Positions 30,163-39,842 of a DNA stretch of 64,000 nt are shown here, in pieces (within the stretch, counting starts at the first letter, position 1; every line of letters begins with the position of its first letter). Made by a program: the position numbers and the translations under genes. A model generated the notes under the pieces. That model was not told the origin of the DNA and did not search any database. It saw nothing but the letters and a program-made list of their open reading frames with translations. Origin of the DNA: an uncultured Pelagibacteraceae bacterium. GTDB lineage: Bacteria; Pseudomonadota; Alphaproteobacteria; Pelagibacterales; Pelagibacteraceae. Location: contig CACKGF010000001.1 in the NCBI GenBank assembly GCA_902599625.1, forward strand, positions 186,001 to 250,000. Direction: 5' to 3'.

Positions 30163-31060
30163 GTTTTTTTTTATTTAAATATTTGTTAAACGCAGCAGGT
30201 GGATTTGTTTTGTAAAAAAATTTTTTATTATTAATGTAAAATTTCAAAGAGTAAGCATGTAACATAAGATCTTTGTCACTTTTAATTTTTTTATTTGATA
30301 AAATATATTTTTTATCTCCGACAATTGGATTATTTATTAAGGCTAATTGTTTTCTTAGCTGATGTTTCCGTCCTGTTACTGGTTTAAGCTCAAGAAATGA
30401 AGTTGAATCTGTTTCGGAGAGAACTTTATAATAAGTTATTGCTTTCTCAATTTTCCTTTTATCATTTTCAAATGTAATAAGCTCATTTTTTAATTCACCT
30501 TTTTTTTTACTTATGTGACCGTGACAAATAGCTAAATAAGTTTTATGAATTTTTCTTAATCTAAATAAGGTTGTTAATAATCTTGCTGAATTATGATTTT
30601 TAGAAATTATCATTATACCAGATGTTTCCTTATCTAGCCTATGAACTGGAAAAGGTTTTGTATCCTTAAAAAATTCACTTGATGCAAGTATATCTATTAA
30701 GTTTTTTTTTGATTTTGTTCCACCTTGAACCGGTACACCTGGACTTTTGTCTATTACGATAAAATCATCATTATTTTCTAAGATTCTGTTTTCATGAACC
30801 TTTAAAAGTTTTGAAGATGGAGAAAATTTTTTATTTGGTTCCTTTTTTTTATTAACTTCAAAAGTAAAATTAAAAAACTTAATTTTGTCTCCTGTTTTTA
30901 ATTTATAGGAACTATTTACTTTTTTAATGTTTACTTTAATTTTTCCTTTTCTTAAAGATTTTTCGATTAATGATTGTGGTAGAGAAGCTATGTTATTTCT
31001 TATCCATCTATCAATACGCATACCTGAATAAATTTCCTTAATAATGTAGGACTTATTCAT
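30143..31060 (-). CDS. rluC: RluC-type 23S rRNA pseudouridine synthase
   Basis: RluA-family pseudouridine synthase of 305 residues. An N-terminal S4 RNA-binding domain (about 12-70, GMRIDRWIRNNIASLPQSLI) precedes the catalytic domain, where PVHRLDKETSGIMII carries the nucleophile Asp143. Later conserved parts are the TYLAICHGH strand and PVTGRKHQLRKQLA. RluC or RluD specificity cannot be separated with certainty; RluC fits best. It begins 7 bp after rplQ and so closes the ribosomal protein operon. Confidence 0.87.
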   Translation of the reverse strand: MNKSYIIKEIYSGMRIDRWIRNNIASLPQSLIEKSLRKGKIKVNIKKVNSSYKLKTGDKIKFFNFTFEVNKKKEPNKKFSPSSKLLKVHENRILENNDDFIVIDKSPGVPVQGGTKSKKNLIDILASSEFFKDTKPFPVHRLDKETSGIMIISKNHNSARLLTTLFRLRKIHKTYLAICHGHISKKKGELKNELITFENDKRKIEKAITYYKVLSETDSTSFLELKPVTGRKHQLRKQLALINNPIVGDKKYILSNKKIKSDKDLMLHAYSLKFYINNKKFFYKTNPPAAFNKYLNKKKLNILNF

Positions 31061-31067
31061 TATCTAG

Positions 31068-31508
31068 TTATGCTGTAGCTGATTTTTTTTCCTCTGTCTT
31101 AGCAGGTTTGTCTTGTGATTTCTTTTTCTTAAATTTTCTTTTTGCTTCTACGTCTCTATCTATAAATTCTATTACAGCTAATGGTGCGTTATCACCATAT
31201 CTAAATCCAGCCTTTACAATTCTAGTGTAACCTCCGGATCTTTTTTCATATCTTTTTGATAAAGTTTTTATAACTTTATTTGCGTTAGTTTTGTCCTGAA
31301 GTTGAGATACTAATCTTCTTGTATTTTGTAGATTTTTTTTCTTGCCTAAAGTTATAATTTTATCAGCTTGCGGCTTCAGCACTTTTGCTTTGGGTAATGT
31401 AGTAATTATTTGCTCATATTTAATCAAATTATTAAGCATATTTTTTATCAACGCTTTTCTATGCTCAGATGTTCTATTAAGTTTTTTATAACCAAGTCTA
31501 TGTCTCAT
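31068..31508 (-). CDS. rplQ: 50S ribosomal protein L17
   Basis: Large-subunit protein of 146 residues, with the family start MRHRLGYKKLNRTSEHRKAL. The body ends near VIEFIDRD, and a Lys/Glu-rich C-terminal extension of about 20 residues follows. Placed right after rpoA, its usual place at the end of the alpha operon, with a 2-bp gap. Confidence 0.97.
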   Translation of the reverse strand: MRHRLGYKKLNRTSEHRKALIKNMLNNLIKYEQIITTLPKAKVLKPQADKIITLGKKKNLQNTRRLVSQLQDKTNANKVIKTLSKRYEKRSGGYTRIVKAGFRYGDNAPLAVIEFIDRDVEAKRKFKKKKSQDKPAKTEEKKSATA

Positions 31509-31510
31509 TA

Positions 31511-32539
31511 TTAAATACTTTCCTCTAATTTTTTAGATAATTCAGCTATATTGTCTGGTGGCCAATTAGGTATTTCCATACCTAAATATAATGACATACC
31601 ATTTAAAACTTCTTTTATCTCATTAAGAGATTTTCTTCCAAAATTTGGAGTTCTTAACATTTCACCTTCTGACTTTTGAACTAAATCACCAATATAAATG
31701 ATATTATCATTTTTTAGACAGTTCATTGACCTTACAGAAAGCTCTAATTCGTCAACTTTTCTTAACAAGTTTTTGTTAAACTCTGGTTCGCTTGGTTTTT
31801 CAGTAATAGTAACTTCTTGTGGTTCATCAAAATTAACGAACATTCCTAATTGATCTTGGAAAATTCTAGCTGAATACGCTAACGCATCCTCTGCAGATAT
31901 AGAACCATTAGTTTCTATTTCCATTGTTAATTTGTCATAATCTAAAGCTTTACCTTCACGAGCTGTGCTCACGGAATAAGATACTTTTTTAACTGGACTA
32001 AAAAGTGAGTCAATAGGTATAAGACCTAAAGGTGGTTCATCAGGTTTGTTAAGTTCAGCAGGAACATAACCTTTTCCATTACCTATTGTCATCTCCATGT
32101 GGAAATTTGTATTTTCATCTAAATTACAAATTACCAAGTCTGGATTTAAAATTTCTATTTCATTAACTTTTGTTATATCAGATGCTTTAATTACTCCTGG
32201 ACCTTTTGCATCTAACACTAATTTTTTTTGACCCTCAGAGGTACTTTTTAATGCTAAAGATTTTACATTAAGAACAATGTCAGTTACATCTTCTCTCACA
32301 CCTTTAATAGAGGTAAATTCATGAAGTACTCCATCAATTTGAATTGCTGTTACAGCAGTCCCTCTAATCGAAGACAATAAAATCCTTCTTAGTGAGTTAC
32401 CTAAAGTTAAACCATAACCTTTTTCAAGAGGTTCAGCTACAATTTTAGCGTATGATTTATCTTCACTTAAATTAACATCTAACTTTCCAGGTTTAATTAA
32501 TGATTTCCAATTTTTTAAATTTACATTAGCCGTTTCCAT
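31511..32539 (-). CDS. rpoA: DNA-directed RNA polymerase subunit alpha
   Basis: Assembly platform of RNA polymerase, 342 residues. The N-terminal dimerisation domain shows [23 protein letters not shown]. The C-terminal DNA-binding domain (about 255-330) shows [16 protein letters not shown] and [12 protein letters not shown]. Complete, with the normal linker. Its start overlaps the rpsK stop by one base. Confidence 0.98.
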   Translation of the reverse strand: METANVNLKNWKSLIKPGKLDVNLSEDKSYAKIVAEPLEKGYGLTLGNSLRRILLSSIRGTAVTAIQIDGVLHEFTSIKGVREDVTDIVLNVKSLALKSTSEGQKKLVLDAKGPGVIKASDITKVNEIEILNPDLVICNLDENTNFHMEMTIGNGKGYVPAELNKPDEPPLGLIPIDSLFSPVKKVSYSVSTAREGKALDYDKLTMEIETNGSISAEDALAYSARIFQDQLGMFVNFDEPQEVTITEKPSEPEFNKNLLRKVDELELSVRSMNCLKNDNIIYIGDLVQKSEGEMLRTPNFGRKSLNEIKEVLNGMSLYLGMEIPNWPPDNIAELSKKLEESI

Positions 32540-32985
32540 TAAACTCTCCTTTTTTTTGGTGGTCTTGTTCCATTATGAGGCATCGGTGTTGTATCTTTAA
32601 TTGACAAAATTTTAAAACCTCTTGCTTGTAATGCACGCAAAGCAGTTTCTCTTCCTGAACCTGGTCCTTTAATTTCAACCGTTAAAGTTTTCATACCATA
32701 CTCTAAAGCTTTTGATGCAGCTGAGTCAGCTGCTATTTGTGCTGCATAAGGTGTTGATTTTCTAGAACCTTTGAAACCTTTTTGTCCTGCAGAAGCCCAA
32801 GATACAACATTACCTTGAGTATCAGCTATTGATACAATTGTATTATTAAAAGTTGACTGAACATAAGCTATTCCGTTTACAATATTCTTTTTAACTTTTT
32901 TTTTTTTAGAGTAAGAACTTTTTTTAACCGATTTTATTTCTGATTTATCGTCAACTTTTTTTTCTACTTTTTTTTTGTCAGCCAT
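32539..32985 (-). CDS. rpsK: 30S ribosomal protein S11
   Basis: Platform protein of the small subunit. The 148 residues include an extra Lys/Ser-rich N-terminal tail of about 20 residues compared with the usual ~129. The conserved body is present: [30 protein letters not shown] and the C-terminal [15 protein letters not shown]. The tail could instead reflect a later true start, but the frame has no better start before the conserved part. Confidence 0.97.
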   Translation of the reverse strand: MADKKKVEKKVDDKSEIKSVKKSSYSKKKKVKKNIVNGIAYVQSTFNNTIVSIADTQGNVVSWASAGQKGFKGSRKSTPYAAQIAADSAASKALEYGMKTLTVEIKGPGSGRETALRALQARGFKILSIKDTTPMPHNGTRPPKKRRV

Positions 32986-32991
32986 TTTAAA

Positions 32992-33375
32992 CTATTTTTT
33001 TAATGGTGTTAATTTTTTACCTGCTATAGCAATTGCTTTACCTTTTCTCGTTCTCGCATTGCACCTAGTTCGTTGCCCTCTTACAGGTAATTTTTTTTTA
33101 TGTCGAAAACCTCTGTAGCATGCAAGATCAATTAATCTCTTTATACTCATTGAATTTTCTCTTCTCAAATCTCCTTCAACTGTAAAATGCTGGTCAATAT
33201 ACTCTCTAATTTTTAGAATTTGGTCGTCAGTAAGCTCATTCACTCTTTTTGATTTTGGTATTTCTAGTTCCTTACAGATTTGTTTAGAAAACTTGTCCCC
33301 GATACCATAAATATATGTAAGTCCAATTTGAACGATCTTATTCTGTGGAATGTTTACACCTGCAATTCGAGCCAT
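32992..33375 (-). CDS. rpsM: 30S ribosomal protein S13
   Basis: Head protein of the small subunit, 127 residues. It starts [13 protein letters not shown], with [13 protein letters not shown], and the C-terminal [15 protein letters not shown] that contacts P-site tRNA. Opens the alpha operon (rpsM-rpsK-rpoA-rplQ). It is separated from adk by a 55-bp gap that carries a readable promoter, unlike the near-zero spacing elsewhere. rpmJ (L36) is not present upstream. Confidence 0.97.
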   Translation of the reverse strand: MARIAGVNIPQNKIVQIGLTYIYGIGDKFSKQICKELEIPKSKRVNELTDDQILKIREYIDQHFTVEGDLRRENSMSIKRLIDLACYRGFRHKKKLPVRGQRTRCNARTRKGKAIAIAGKKLTPLKK

Positions 33376-33398
33376 AATTTGAGATAAAAATTTAGCCT

Positions 33399-33426
33399 TT
33401 TATATAAGATGAAAATTTAAAGTCAA
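33399..33426 (-). promoter_or_regulatory. Candidate sigma-70 promoter for the alpha operon (rpsM)
   Basis: On the minus strand TTGACT (33421-33426) and TATAAA (33399-33404) are 16 bp apart. This puts the transcript start about 15-20 bases before the rpsM ATG at 33375. The spacing and the unusual 55-bp gap in an otherwise gapless operon support it. Confidence 0.5.
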
Positions 33427-33430
33427 CTTT

Positions 33431-33994
33431 TTATAACTTCAAAAAGCCCTCAATTTGCTTGTTTATTTGATCAATTTCCTGGTTTCCATCAAGCTTATAA
33501 AAGTTTTGATTAGATGAATAATATTCTAATACTGGAGAAGTCGTTTTTAAATACGTATCATATCTTTTCAGAATTGTATCTAAGTCATCATCCCCTCTTT
33601 TTTCTTCAACTTTTCTTTTTTCAATTCTTTTAATTATAGTTTCTTTATTCACATTTAAAAAAAAAATAAAATCAATTTGTTGTTCAGATTCTGTCAATAA
33701 TAAATCTAAATTTTTTGCTTGTTCAATAGTTCTTGGATAACCATCAAAAATTAATTTTCCTTTTTTTGTGCTGTCAAAAATTACCTTTTTCATAAGGCTA
33801 TTAACAATTTCATCATCAACAAATTTACCTTCATTCATATAACTTATAATTTTCTTACCAATTTCTGTGTCTTTTTTGATTTCATCCCTCAACATATCTC
33901 CTGTTGAAACTTGATAATTATTTAATTTTTTGACAAGAAATTTTGCTTGAGTACCTTTACCTGCGCCTGGAGGACCAAATAAAATTATATTCAC
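33431..33994 (-). CDS. adk: Adenylate kinase (short-LID form)
   Basis: Interconverts ATP, AMP and ADP. The 187 residues show the P-loop GPPGAGKGTQAK, the AMP-binding STGDMLRDEI and FDGYPRTIEQA. The LID is short, with RGDDDLDTILKRYDTY in place of the longer zinc-type LID of many bacteria. Located between secY and rpsM, its common place in the spc operon; the secY stop is 2 bp upstream. Confidence 0.95.
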   Translation of the reverse strand: MNIILFGPPGAGKGTQAKFLVKKLNNYQVSTGDMLRDEIKKDTEIGKKIISYMNEGKFVDDEIVNSLMKKVIFDSTKKGKLIFDGYPRTIEQAKNLDLLLTESEQQIDFIFFLNVNKETIIKRIEKRKVEEKRGDDDLDTILKRYDTYLKTTSPVLEYYSSNQNFYKLDGNQEIDQINKQIEGFLKL

Positions 33995-33996
33995 TA

Positions 33997-35277
33997 CTAT
34001 CTTCCAAATTTGGTTTTTTTAATAAGTTGTTCGTACTGAGCACTCATTAATCTAGTCTGGATTTGGGTTACAGTATCAATTGCCACGACTACGACAATTA
34101 AGACTGAAGCGCCACCCAAATAAAAAGGTATAGGATAGTTTGCTATTAAAAATTCTGGCATTAAACAAACTAACGTTAAATATAATGCTCCAATAGTTGT
34201 AAGTCTTGTTAAAATTTCCTCTATATATCTTGCAGTACTTTCTCCTGGTCTAATCCCTGGTACGAAACCACCATATTTTCTTAAATTCTCAGCTGTTTCA
34301 TCTGGATTGAATACAAGTGAAGTGTAAAAGAAAGTGAAAAAGATTATTCCTGAGGCATATAAAATCATATACAGAGGCTGGCCTTGTGAAAAGAAAGATA
34401 AAAAAGTTGATACGTTGTCATTCTCAGTAATATTAAAATTTGTGAGTGTGGCAGGCAAAAGTAATATAGCTGAAGCAAAAATTGCCGGTATCACACCCGC
34501 TGTGTTTATTTTCAAAGGTAAATGAGAAGAGTCTCCTCCATACATCTTATTGCCCATTTGTCTCTTTGGATAGTTTATTAATATTTTTCTTAAAGCTCTT
34601 TCCATAAAAACAATGAACATTATGGTAGCTATTAATAAAATGAAAATAAAAATAATCATTGTTGACGATATAGCACCTGTTCTACCTAGTTCGAATGTGG
34701 TAACTAATGCTCTAGGTATTTCTGCAACAATACCAGAAAAGATAATTAATGAAATTCCATTACCTATTCCTCTTTGAGTAATTTGTTCACCTAACCACAT
34801 TAAAAAAATTGTACCAGCTACAATAGTTGTCACAGTAGTAAGTTTGAAAAATATACCTGGATTAATAACTAAATTTTCTGATGACTCCAAACCAACAGAC
34901 AAACCGTAACCTTGAATGGTTGCTAAAAGTACTGTTCCGTATCTTGTAATTTGTGTAATTTTTTGTCTCCCAATAGTCCCCTGACTTTTTAAATTTTTAA
35001 AATAATCAGAAACTCCTGTAAGTAATTGCACTATAATTGAAGATGAGATGTAAGGCATTATTCCTAAGGCAAATATTGCCATACGGCTTACTGCACCACC
35101 TGCAAAAACATTAAACATCCCAAGTAAACCTTTTTGATTTCCCTCCATCATAATTTTCAACTGATCAGGGTCTATACCAGGCAAAGGAACAAATGTTCCA
35201 AATCTGTAAACCGCTAGAATGAATATAGTAAAAATTATACGATTTCTTAAATCGTTATTTTGTGTCATTGTACTCAT
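33997..35277 (-). CDS. secY: Preprotein translocase subunit SecY
   Basis: Channel subunit of the Sec translocon, 426 residues with ten membrane helices. Landmarks: the N-terminal RIIFTIFILAVYRFGTFVPLPG, the plug region GLLGMFNVFAGGAVSRM, GIGNGISLIIFSGIV, the cytoplasmic loop MGNKMYGGDSSHLPLKIN, and the C-terminal helix region. Complete. It sits between rplO and adk. The partner SecE is encoded at 57.9 kb in the same block. Confidence 0.97.
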   Translation of the reverse strand: MSTMTQNNDLRNRIIFTIFILAVYRFGTFVPLPGIDPDQLKIMMEGNQKGLLGMFNVFAGGAVSRMAIFALGIMPYISSSIIVQLLTGVSDYFKNLKSQGTIGRQKITQITRYGTVLLATIQGYGLSVGLESSENLVINPGIFFKLTTVTTIVAGTIFLMWLGEQITQRGIGNGISLIIFSGIVAEIPRALVTTFELGRTGAISSTMIIFIFILLIATIMFIVFMERALRKILINYPKRQMGNKMYGGDSSHLPLKINTAGVIPAIFASAILLLPATLTNFNITENDNVSTFLSFFSQGQPLYMILYASGIIFFTFFYTSLVFNPDETAENLRKYGGFVPGIRPGESTARYIEEILTRLTTIGALYLTLVCLMPEFLIANYPIPFYLGGASVLIVVVVAIDTVTQIQTRLMSAQYEQLIKKTKFGR

Positions 35278-35287
35278 ATGATTTTAT

Positions 35288-35740
35288 TTATTTGCTCTCT
35301 AAAATTTTAATTGTTGAGCCGTTCTTTGAAAGTTTTTCTTTTGCTGAATTAGATAAATAATGAACTTCTAAATTTAACTTGTCTTTGATTTCACCCTGAC
35401 CAAGTATCTTTATTTTTTCATATTTTTTTTTTAAAATTTTAGAACTATGTAAATATTTTATATCTATCTTTTCAGATGATTTTATTCTTTTTGACTCAAT
35501 AAACAGTTGTAAATCACCTAAGTTTAATTTCCCTATTTTATTTTTATTGATTGAATTAAAACCTCTTTTAGGTAATCTTCTATATAAAGGCATTTGGCCA
35601 CCTTCAAAACTTTTAATTGCAACACCAGATCTTGATTTTTGTCCCTTAACACCTCTTCCGGAAGTTTTGCCTTTTCCAGATCCAATACCTCTTCCAACTC
35701 TGATTTTTTTAGTTTTCAATTTAGTTAGACCATTTAGCAT
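35288..35740 (-). CDS. rplO: 50S ribosomal protein L15
   Basis: Large-subunit protein, 150 residues. The Gly/Arg-rich N-terminus [20 protein letters not shown] and [17 protein letters not shown] are diagnostic. It starts only 2 bp after the rpsE stop; rpmD (L30), which normally lies between these genes, is absent. Confidence 0.97.
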   Translation of the reverse strand: MLNGLTKLKTKKIRVGRGIGSGKGKTSGRGVKGQKSRSGVAIKSFEGGQMPLYRRLPKRGFNSINKNKIGKLNLGDLQLFIESKRIKSSEKIDIKYLHSSKILKKKYEKIKILGQGEIKDKLNLEVHYLSNSAKEKLSKNGSTIKILESK

Positions 35741-35742
35741 CG

Positions 35743-36243
35743 TTATCCTCTTTTTTCTATAATTTCTGAAATTTTCTTATTTCTTATAATTGATATTTGT
35801 TTTGGAGAATTTTGTTTTTTTAAAGCTTTAAGACATGCTCTAATAACATTGTGGGGATTTGCAGTTCCTAGTGATTTAGCAACAATGTCTTTTATACCTA
35901 GTACTTCACATACAGCTCTAACAGGTCCTCCAGCAATAATACCTGTTCCTTTAGGTGCCGCTCTCATTTTGATTTTTCCAGCGCCATCTTTACCTGAAAC
36001 ATCATGATGAATTGTTCTTCCCTCTCTTAAAGGTATTTGAATTAGATTTCTTCTAGCCATTTCATTAGCTTTTTTTATAGCATCTGGAACTTGTTTAGAT
36101 TTTGCATGCGCAATACCAATTTTTCCACTTTGGTTTCCAACAACTACTAGTGCGGAAAAACCAAACCTTCTACCACCCTTAACAACTTTTGTTATTCTGT
36201 TTACGTGAACTAGTTTTTCTATAAATTCATTTTCTTTAGACAT
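35743..36243 (-). CDS. rpsE: 30S ribosomal protein S5
   Basis: Small-subunit protein involved in decoding fidelity and helicase activity, 166 residues. The double-stranded-RNA-binding N domain shows [20 protein letters not shown] and the C-terminal domain [19 protein letters not shown]. Typical length. A 1-bp gap separates it from rplR. Confidence 0.98.
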   Translation of the reverse strand: MSKENEFIEKLVHVNRITKVVKGGRRFGFSALVVVGNQSGKIGIAHAKSKQVPDAIKKANEMARRNLIQIPLREGRTIHHDVSGKDGAGKIKMRAAPKGTGIIAGGPVRAVCEVLGIKDIVAKSLGTANPHNVIRACLKALKKQNSPKQISIIRNKKISEIIEKRG

Positions 36244-36244
36244 A

Positions 36245-36598
36245 TTAAAATTCCATTCCGTTTTTTCTTAATGTTTCAGCAAAAATCTTAACTCTTCCGT
36301 GGTACTTGAATTGCCCTCTATCAAAATAAATTTTTTTAATATTTTTTTCTCCAGCTTTTTTAGCTAGTTTTTCGGCAACTATTTTTGAGAGCTCTGTTTT
36401 GTTTATTTTTCCAGATTTCATGCCCTTTTCATTAGATGAAGCTGAAAGGATAGTTTTACTATTTGCATCATCTATGATTTGAGCCGAAATGTTTTTTAAA
36501 CTTCTAGATACGCTTAATCTATAACGATCATTTTTAGAATTATTTTTTAGCTTATTTCTCACTCGAAATTTTTTTCTTTGTAACGTACTTAATTTCAT
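36245..36598 (-). CDS. rplR: 50S ribosomal protein L18
   Basis: 5S rRNA-binding protein of 117 residues. The basic N-terminal tail precedes [20 protein letters not shown]; the C-terminus contains [20 protein letters not shown]. Overlaps the rplF stop by one base, in normal spc order. Confidence 0.96.
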   Translation of the reverse strand: MKLSTLQRKKFRVRNKLKNNSKNDRYRLSVSRSLKNISAQIIDDANSKTILSASSNEKGMKSGKINKTELSKIVAEKLAKKAGEKNIKKIYFDRGQFKYHGRVKIFAETLRKNGMEF

Positions 36599-37137
36599 TA
36601 TTTCTTTTTACCTTCTTTTCTTAATATATATTGACCTTTTTCTTTAATTCCTTTTCCTTTATAGGGTTCAGGTGGTCTAAAAGATTTAATTTTTGATGCA
36701 ATCATGCCAACTTTTTGTTTATCAACACCTGATATTTTAATAGTTGTTTGTTTTTCAACTAAAATTTTTACATCTTCGGGAATATCAAAATTAATATCAT
36801 GACTAAAACCTAGTTGAAGATTCAATTGTTTTCCTTTTAATGCTGCTCTGTAACCTACACCGCTTAGCTCAAGTACTTTTTCAAAACCCACACTAGTTCC
36901 TATTATTGCATTATTAATAAGACTTCTATTCATTCCCCATAATCTTTTAGTATCATCGTCTAGTTTCTTTGGTTTTATTGAAACGTTTTTACCATCATCA
37001 ATTTTAAAATCGAACATCTCTAAATTAATTTTTAACTTTTGTTTACCCAGAGGACCTTCTATATTGATATCTGATCCTGCTAAAGCAACTTTGACTTTCT
37101 CTGGAATATTAATACTTATTTTACCAATTTTAGACAT
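36598..37137 (-). CDS. rplF: 50S ribosomal protein L6
   Basis: Large-subunit protein near the factor-binding site, 179 residues. It shows the two L6 repeats, with [20 protein letters not shown] in the middle and the C-terminal signature [17 protein letters not shown]. One-base overlap with rpsH. Confidence 0.97.
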   Translation of the reverse strand: MSKIGKISINIPEKVKVALAGSDINIEGPLGKQKLKINLEMFDFKIDDGKNVSIKPKKLDDDTKRLWGMNRSLINNAIIGTSVGFEKVLELSGVGYRAALKGKQLNLQLGFSHDINFDIPEDVKILVEKQTTIKISGVDKQKVGMIASKIKSFRPPEPYKGKGIKEKGQYILRKEGKKK

Positions 37138-37532
37138 TAAAATACCTTACAAATTATTTCACCACCAACTTTTTGTTTTCTTGCATCTATATCTGTCATG
37201 ACACCTTTGGGCGTAGATATAATTGCAATTCCTAAACCATTATTAATTTTTGGTAAGCTTTGTGCACTAGAAAAAACTCTTCTACCCGGTTTTGATACTC
37301 TTTCGATTACACTTATTACTGGAGATCCTGAATTATACTTAAGATCAATAATTAAAACTTGTTTGTTTTCATTTTTATCAACACTAAACCCATTGATATA
37401 ACCTTCATTTTTTAAAACGTCTGCAATCTTCATCTTAAAATTTGATGAAGGCATTTCTACTTTTTTGTGATTTCTTAATTGCGAGTTTTTTATTCTTGCT
37501 AGCATATCTCCTATTGGATCTGTTAGACTCAT
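37137..37532 (-). CDS. rpsH: 30S ribosomal protein S8
   Basis: Central-domain rRNA-binding protein, 131 residues. It opens MSLTDPIGDMLARIKNSQLR and ends GLGIAIISTPKGVMTDIDAR with GGEIICKVF. In E. coli S8 is the spc repressor; no equivalent target hairpin was recognised here. Confidence 0.97.
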   Translation of the reverse strand: MSLTDPIGDMLARIKNSQLRNHKKVEMPSSNFKMKIADVLKNEGYINGFSVDKNENKQVLIIDLKYNSGSPVISVIERVSKPGRRVFSSAQSLPKINNGLGIAIISTPKGVMTDIDARKQKVGGEIICKVF

Positions 37533-37545
37533 ATAATTTTCCTTT

Positions 37546-37851
37546 CTACCAACTTGATTTTATCATACCAGGAATTTTACCCTGCAGACCTAGTTGTCTA
37601 AGAGCTATTCTTGATATTTTTAATTTTCTGTAAACACCATGCGGTCTACCTGTAATTTCACATCTATTTCTTACCCTAATCTTCGCTGAATTTCTTGGTA
37701 ATTTTGATAATTTTTGTTGAGCTTTAAATCTTTCCTCTAGAGGTAATTTTTTATTCATTATAATTAGTTTTAGTTTTTTTCTTTTTGCATAAAATCTATC
37801 TGACATTTTTTTTCTTCTATTATTCTTATTTATTGAACTGAGTTTAGCCAT
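37546..37851 (-). CDS. rpsN: 30S ribosomal protein S14
   Basis: Small-subunit head protein, 101 residues, the long zinc-independent form. It shows LPRNSAKIRVRNRCEITGRP and GVYRKLKISRIALRQLG. The CxxC zinc pairs of the short form are absent. One-base overlap with rplE. Confidence 0.97.
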   Translation of the reverse strand: MAKLSSINKNNRRKKMSDRFYAKRKKLKLIIMNKKLPLEERFKAQQKLSKLPRNSAKIRVRNRCEITGRPHGVYRKLKISRIALRQLGLQGKIPGMIKSSW

Positions 37852-38405
37852 TAATTGCTCCTTTCTTCTCTAAATGGAAAATTAAATTTCTTTAATAATT
37901 CTAAGCTATGCTCTTTAGAGTTTGATTTTATTACTATTGTAATATCTAAACCTCTTATTTTATCCACCTTATCAAAATTTACTTCGGGAAATATTATATG
38001 CTCCTTTACACCAAAGGTGAAATTACCAAACTTATCGAAACCTTTTGAAGAAAGTCCTCTAAAATCTTTTATTCTTGGAAGCGCAATGTTTACAAGTCTA
38101 TCTATAAATTCATACATTTTATTCTTTCGTAAAGTAACCTTAAGTCCGGCTTTCGTATCTTTACGTGTTTTAAAATTTGAAATGGATTTTTTAAACTTCG
38201 TTGAAACTGGTTTTTGTCCTGCAATTTTAGCTAAATCCTCTTCGCAAGATTTAAATATTTTTGAGTCGTTTCCATCTATTCCTAGACCCATATTTAAAAC
38301 AACTTTTTCAAATTTAGGTGCCATATTAAGATTTTTAAAACCATATTTTTCCTTAAGCATAGTTTTAACTTCCTTGTGATATAGTATTTTTAACCTTGGT
38401 ATCAT
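37851..38405 (-). CDS. rplE: 50S ribosomal protein L5
   Basis: 5S rRNA- and P-site tRNA-contacting protein, 184 residues. Landmarks are [16 protein letters not shown], the central loop [20 protein letters not shown] and [13 protein letters not shown] near the end. Four-base overlap with rplX. Confidence 0.97.
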   Translation of the reverse strand: MIPRLKILYHKEVKTMLKEKYGFKNLNMAPKFEKVVLNMGLGIDGNDSKIFKSCEEDLAKIAGQKPVSTKFKKSISNFKTRKDTKAGLKVTLRKNKMYEFIDRLVNIALPRIKDFRGLSSKGFDKFGNFTFGVKEHIIFPEVNFDKVDKIRGLDITIVIKSNSKEHSLELLKKFNFPFREERSN

Positions 38406-38644
38406 TTTTTAACTGCCTTTTTTTTATCTTGTTTTTGATCCAATTTTAGATTTGATAAATGAACAAAATTTTCTTTATCAACTATTCCACCTTTTCTTTC
38501 TTTAGTAGTTTTAAGATGTTTTTTTATCATGTTTATTCCTTTAATCTTTGCTCTATTTCTCTTTCTATCTAATTCTATAATCTCACCTGTTTTATTTTTA
38601 TCTTTTCCAACAAGAACTTTGACATTTGAGCCTTTCTTAATCAT
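38402..38644 (-). CDS. rplX: 50S ribosomal protein L24
   Basis: Assembly initiator of the large subunit, only 80 residues against the usual ~104. The KOW motif [20 protein letters not shown] and [20 protein letters not shown] are intact. The shortening is at the C-terminus, which ends in a Lys-rich tail. It abuts rplN directly. Confidence 0.95.
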   Translation of the reverse strand: MIKKGSNVKVLVGKDKNKTGEIIELDRKRNRAKIKGINMIKKHLKTTKERKGGIVDKENFVHLSNLKLDQKQDKKKAVKK

Positions 38645-39013
38645 TTATATTACCTCCGGAGCTAATGATATTATTTTCATTTGACCCCTACTTCTTAATT
38701 CTCTTGTAACTGGTCCAAAAATTCTAGTCCCGATAGGTTCGCCTTTGTCATCTGTCAAAACAGCTGCGTTATTGTCGAATCTAACTTTTGATCCATCGTC
38801 TCTATGAATGCCTTTTTTTACTCTAACAACTACTGCCTTATGAACTGAACCTTTTTTAACTTTGCCTTTAGGGATAGCTTCTTTTACAGCAACAACAATT
38901 GTATCACCAATGCTGGCATATCTTCTTTTTGAGCCTCCAAGTACTTTTATACACTCAATTTTTTTTGCACCTGTATTATCTGCTACAAATAGTTCAGTTT
39001 GTACCTGTATCAT
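38645..39013 (-). CDS. rplN: 50S ribosomal protein L14
   Basis: Interface protein of the large subunit, 122 residues as expected. It shows [35 protein letters not shown] and the C-terminal [20 protein letters not shown]. Four-base overlap with rpsQ. Confidence 0.98.
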   Translation of the reverse strand: MIQVQTELFVADNTGAKKIECIKVLGGSKRRYASIGDTIVVAVKEAIPKGKVKKGSVHKAVVVRVKKGIHRDDGSKVRFDNNAAVLTDDKGEPIGTRIFGPVTRELRSRGQMKIISLAPEVI

Positions 39014-39246
39014 TTATTGTCTCCTAGTACTTCAAATTTCTTAGTTTTTGAGTAAGGTCTACATTCAATTATCTTTACCTTATCTCCATTTTTAAATTTA
39101 TTATTTTCATCATGGGCACTAAATTTTTTTCTTACTTTTACTACTTTTTTTAAAGTAGGGTGTTGATATTTTCTTTCAACCATTACTGTTATTGTTTTAT
39201 TTGGTTTATCACTCACTACAATTCCATTTAATATTTTTTTAGGCAC
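39010..39246 (-). CDS. rpsQ: 30S ribosomal protein S17
   Basis: Small-subunit protein with an OB fold, 78 residues from the chosen start. It shows [19 protein letters not shown] and [19 protein letters not shown] chose GTG at 39244-39246 because it gives the family N-terminus MPKKILNG and has GGAAGG seven bases before it. The alternative TTG at 39261 would place five extra residues in front and swallow that ribosome-binding site. The GTG overlaps the rpmC stop by 8 bases. Confidence 0.93.
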   Translation of the reverse strand: MPKKILNGIVVSDKPNKTITVMVERKYQHPTLKKVVKVRKKFSAHDENNKFKNGDKVKIIECRPYSKTKKFEVLGDNK

Positions 39247-39430
39247 TTTTTTTCCTTCCAATTAATGTTTTCATTCTTGAAATGTCTTTTTTAGTTTGAG
39301 ATATCTTTGTTGGATTTGTAAGTTGTCCGTTTGTTTTTTGGAATCTCAAATTAAACAAATCTTTTTTAAGTTTATCTAAATTTTTTAATGCTTGATCTTT
39401 AGTAAATTTCTTTATTTCATTTTTTTTCAT
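39239..39430 (-). CDS. rpmC: 50S ribosomal protein L29
   Basis: Protein of the polypeptide exit rim that helps dock trigger factor and SRP, 63 residues. The family pattern is LDKLKKDLFNLRFQKTNGQL and a basic end. Its final codons also carry the rpsQ ribosome-binding site and start. One-base overlap with rplP. Confidence 0.95.
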   Translation of the reverse strand: MKKNEIKKFTKDQALKNLDKLKKDLFNLRFQKTNGQLTNPTKISQTKKDISRMKTLIGRKKSA

Positions 39431-39840
39431 TATGAAATCCTTCTTATGAACTTAGTTTTAATTGGTAGTTTAGCGGAAGCTTTATATAGAGCTTCTTTTG
39501 CTATTTGTTCAGATACACCATCTACTTCAAATAAAATTCTGCCTGGTTTAACTCTACATGCCCAAAATTCTGGTGAACCTTTACCTTTTCCCATTCTAAC
39601 TTCAGTTGGTTTTTTTGAAACGGGTATATTTGGAAAAACTCTTGTCCAAACTCTACCTTGTCTTTTCATATGTCTTGTTAAAGCGACTCTAGCTGCCTCT
39701 ATTTGTTTTGAAATTACTCTATCTGGCTGCAATGCTTTAAGTCCAAAGGAACCATAATTCATTTTATTGCATCTAGATGCATTTCCGTGGATACGACCTT
39801 TATGAGCTTTTCTAAATTTTGTTCTAGTTGGTTGTAGCAT
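39430..39840 (-). CDS. rplP: 50S ribosomal protein L16
   Basis: Large-subunit protein near the A site, 136 residues. It begins [20 protein letters not shown] and contains GFGLKAL-like [13 protein letters not shown] and [19 protein letters not shown]. Complete. Two bp after rpsC. Confidence 0.97.
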   Translation of the reverse strand: MLQPTRTKFRKAHKGRIHGNASRCNKMNYGSFGLKALQPDRVISKQIEAARVALTRHMKRQGRVWTRVFPNIPVSKKPTEVRMGKGKGSPEFWACRVKPGRILFEVDGVSEQIAKEALYKASAKLPIKTKFIRRIS

Positions 39841-39842
39841 AG

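Noticed and set aside
37855-38379. 174-codon open frame antisense to rplE
   Set aside because: It mirrors a conserved ribosomal protein gene and has no domain; composition artefact.
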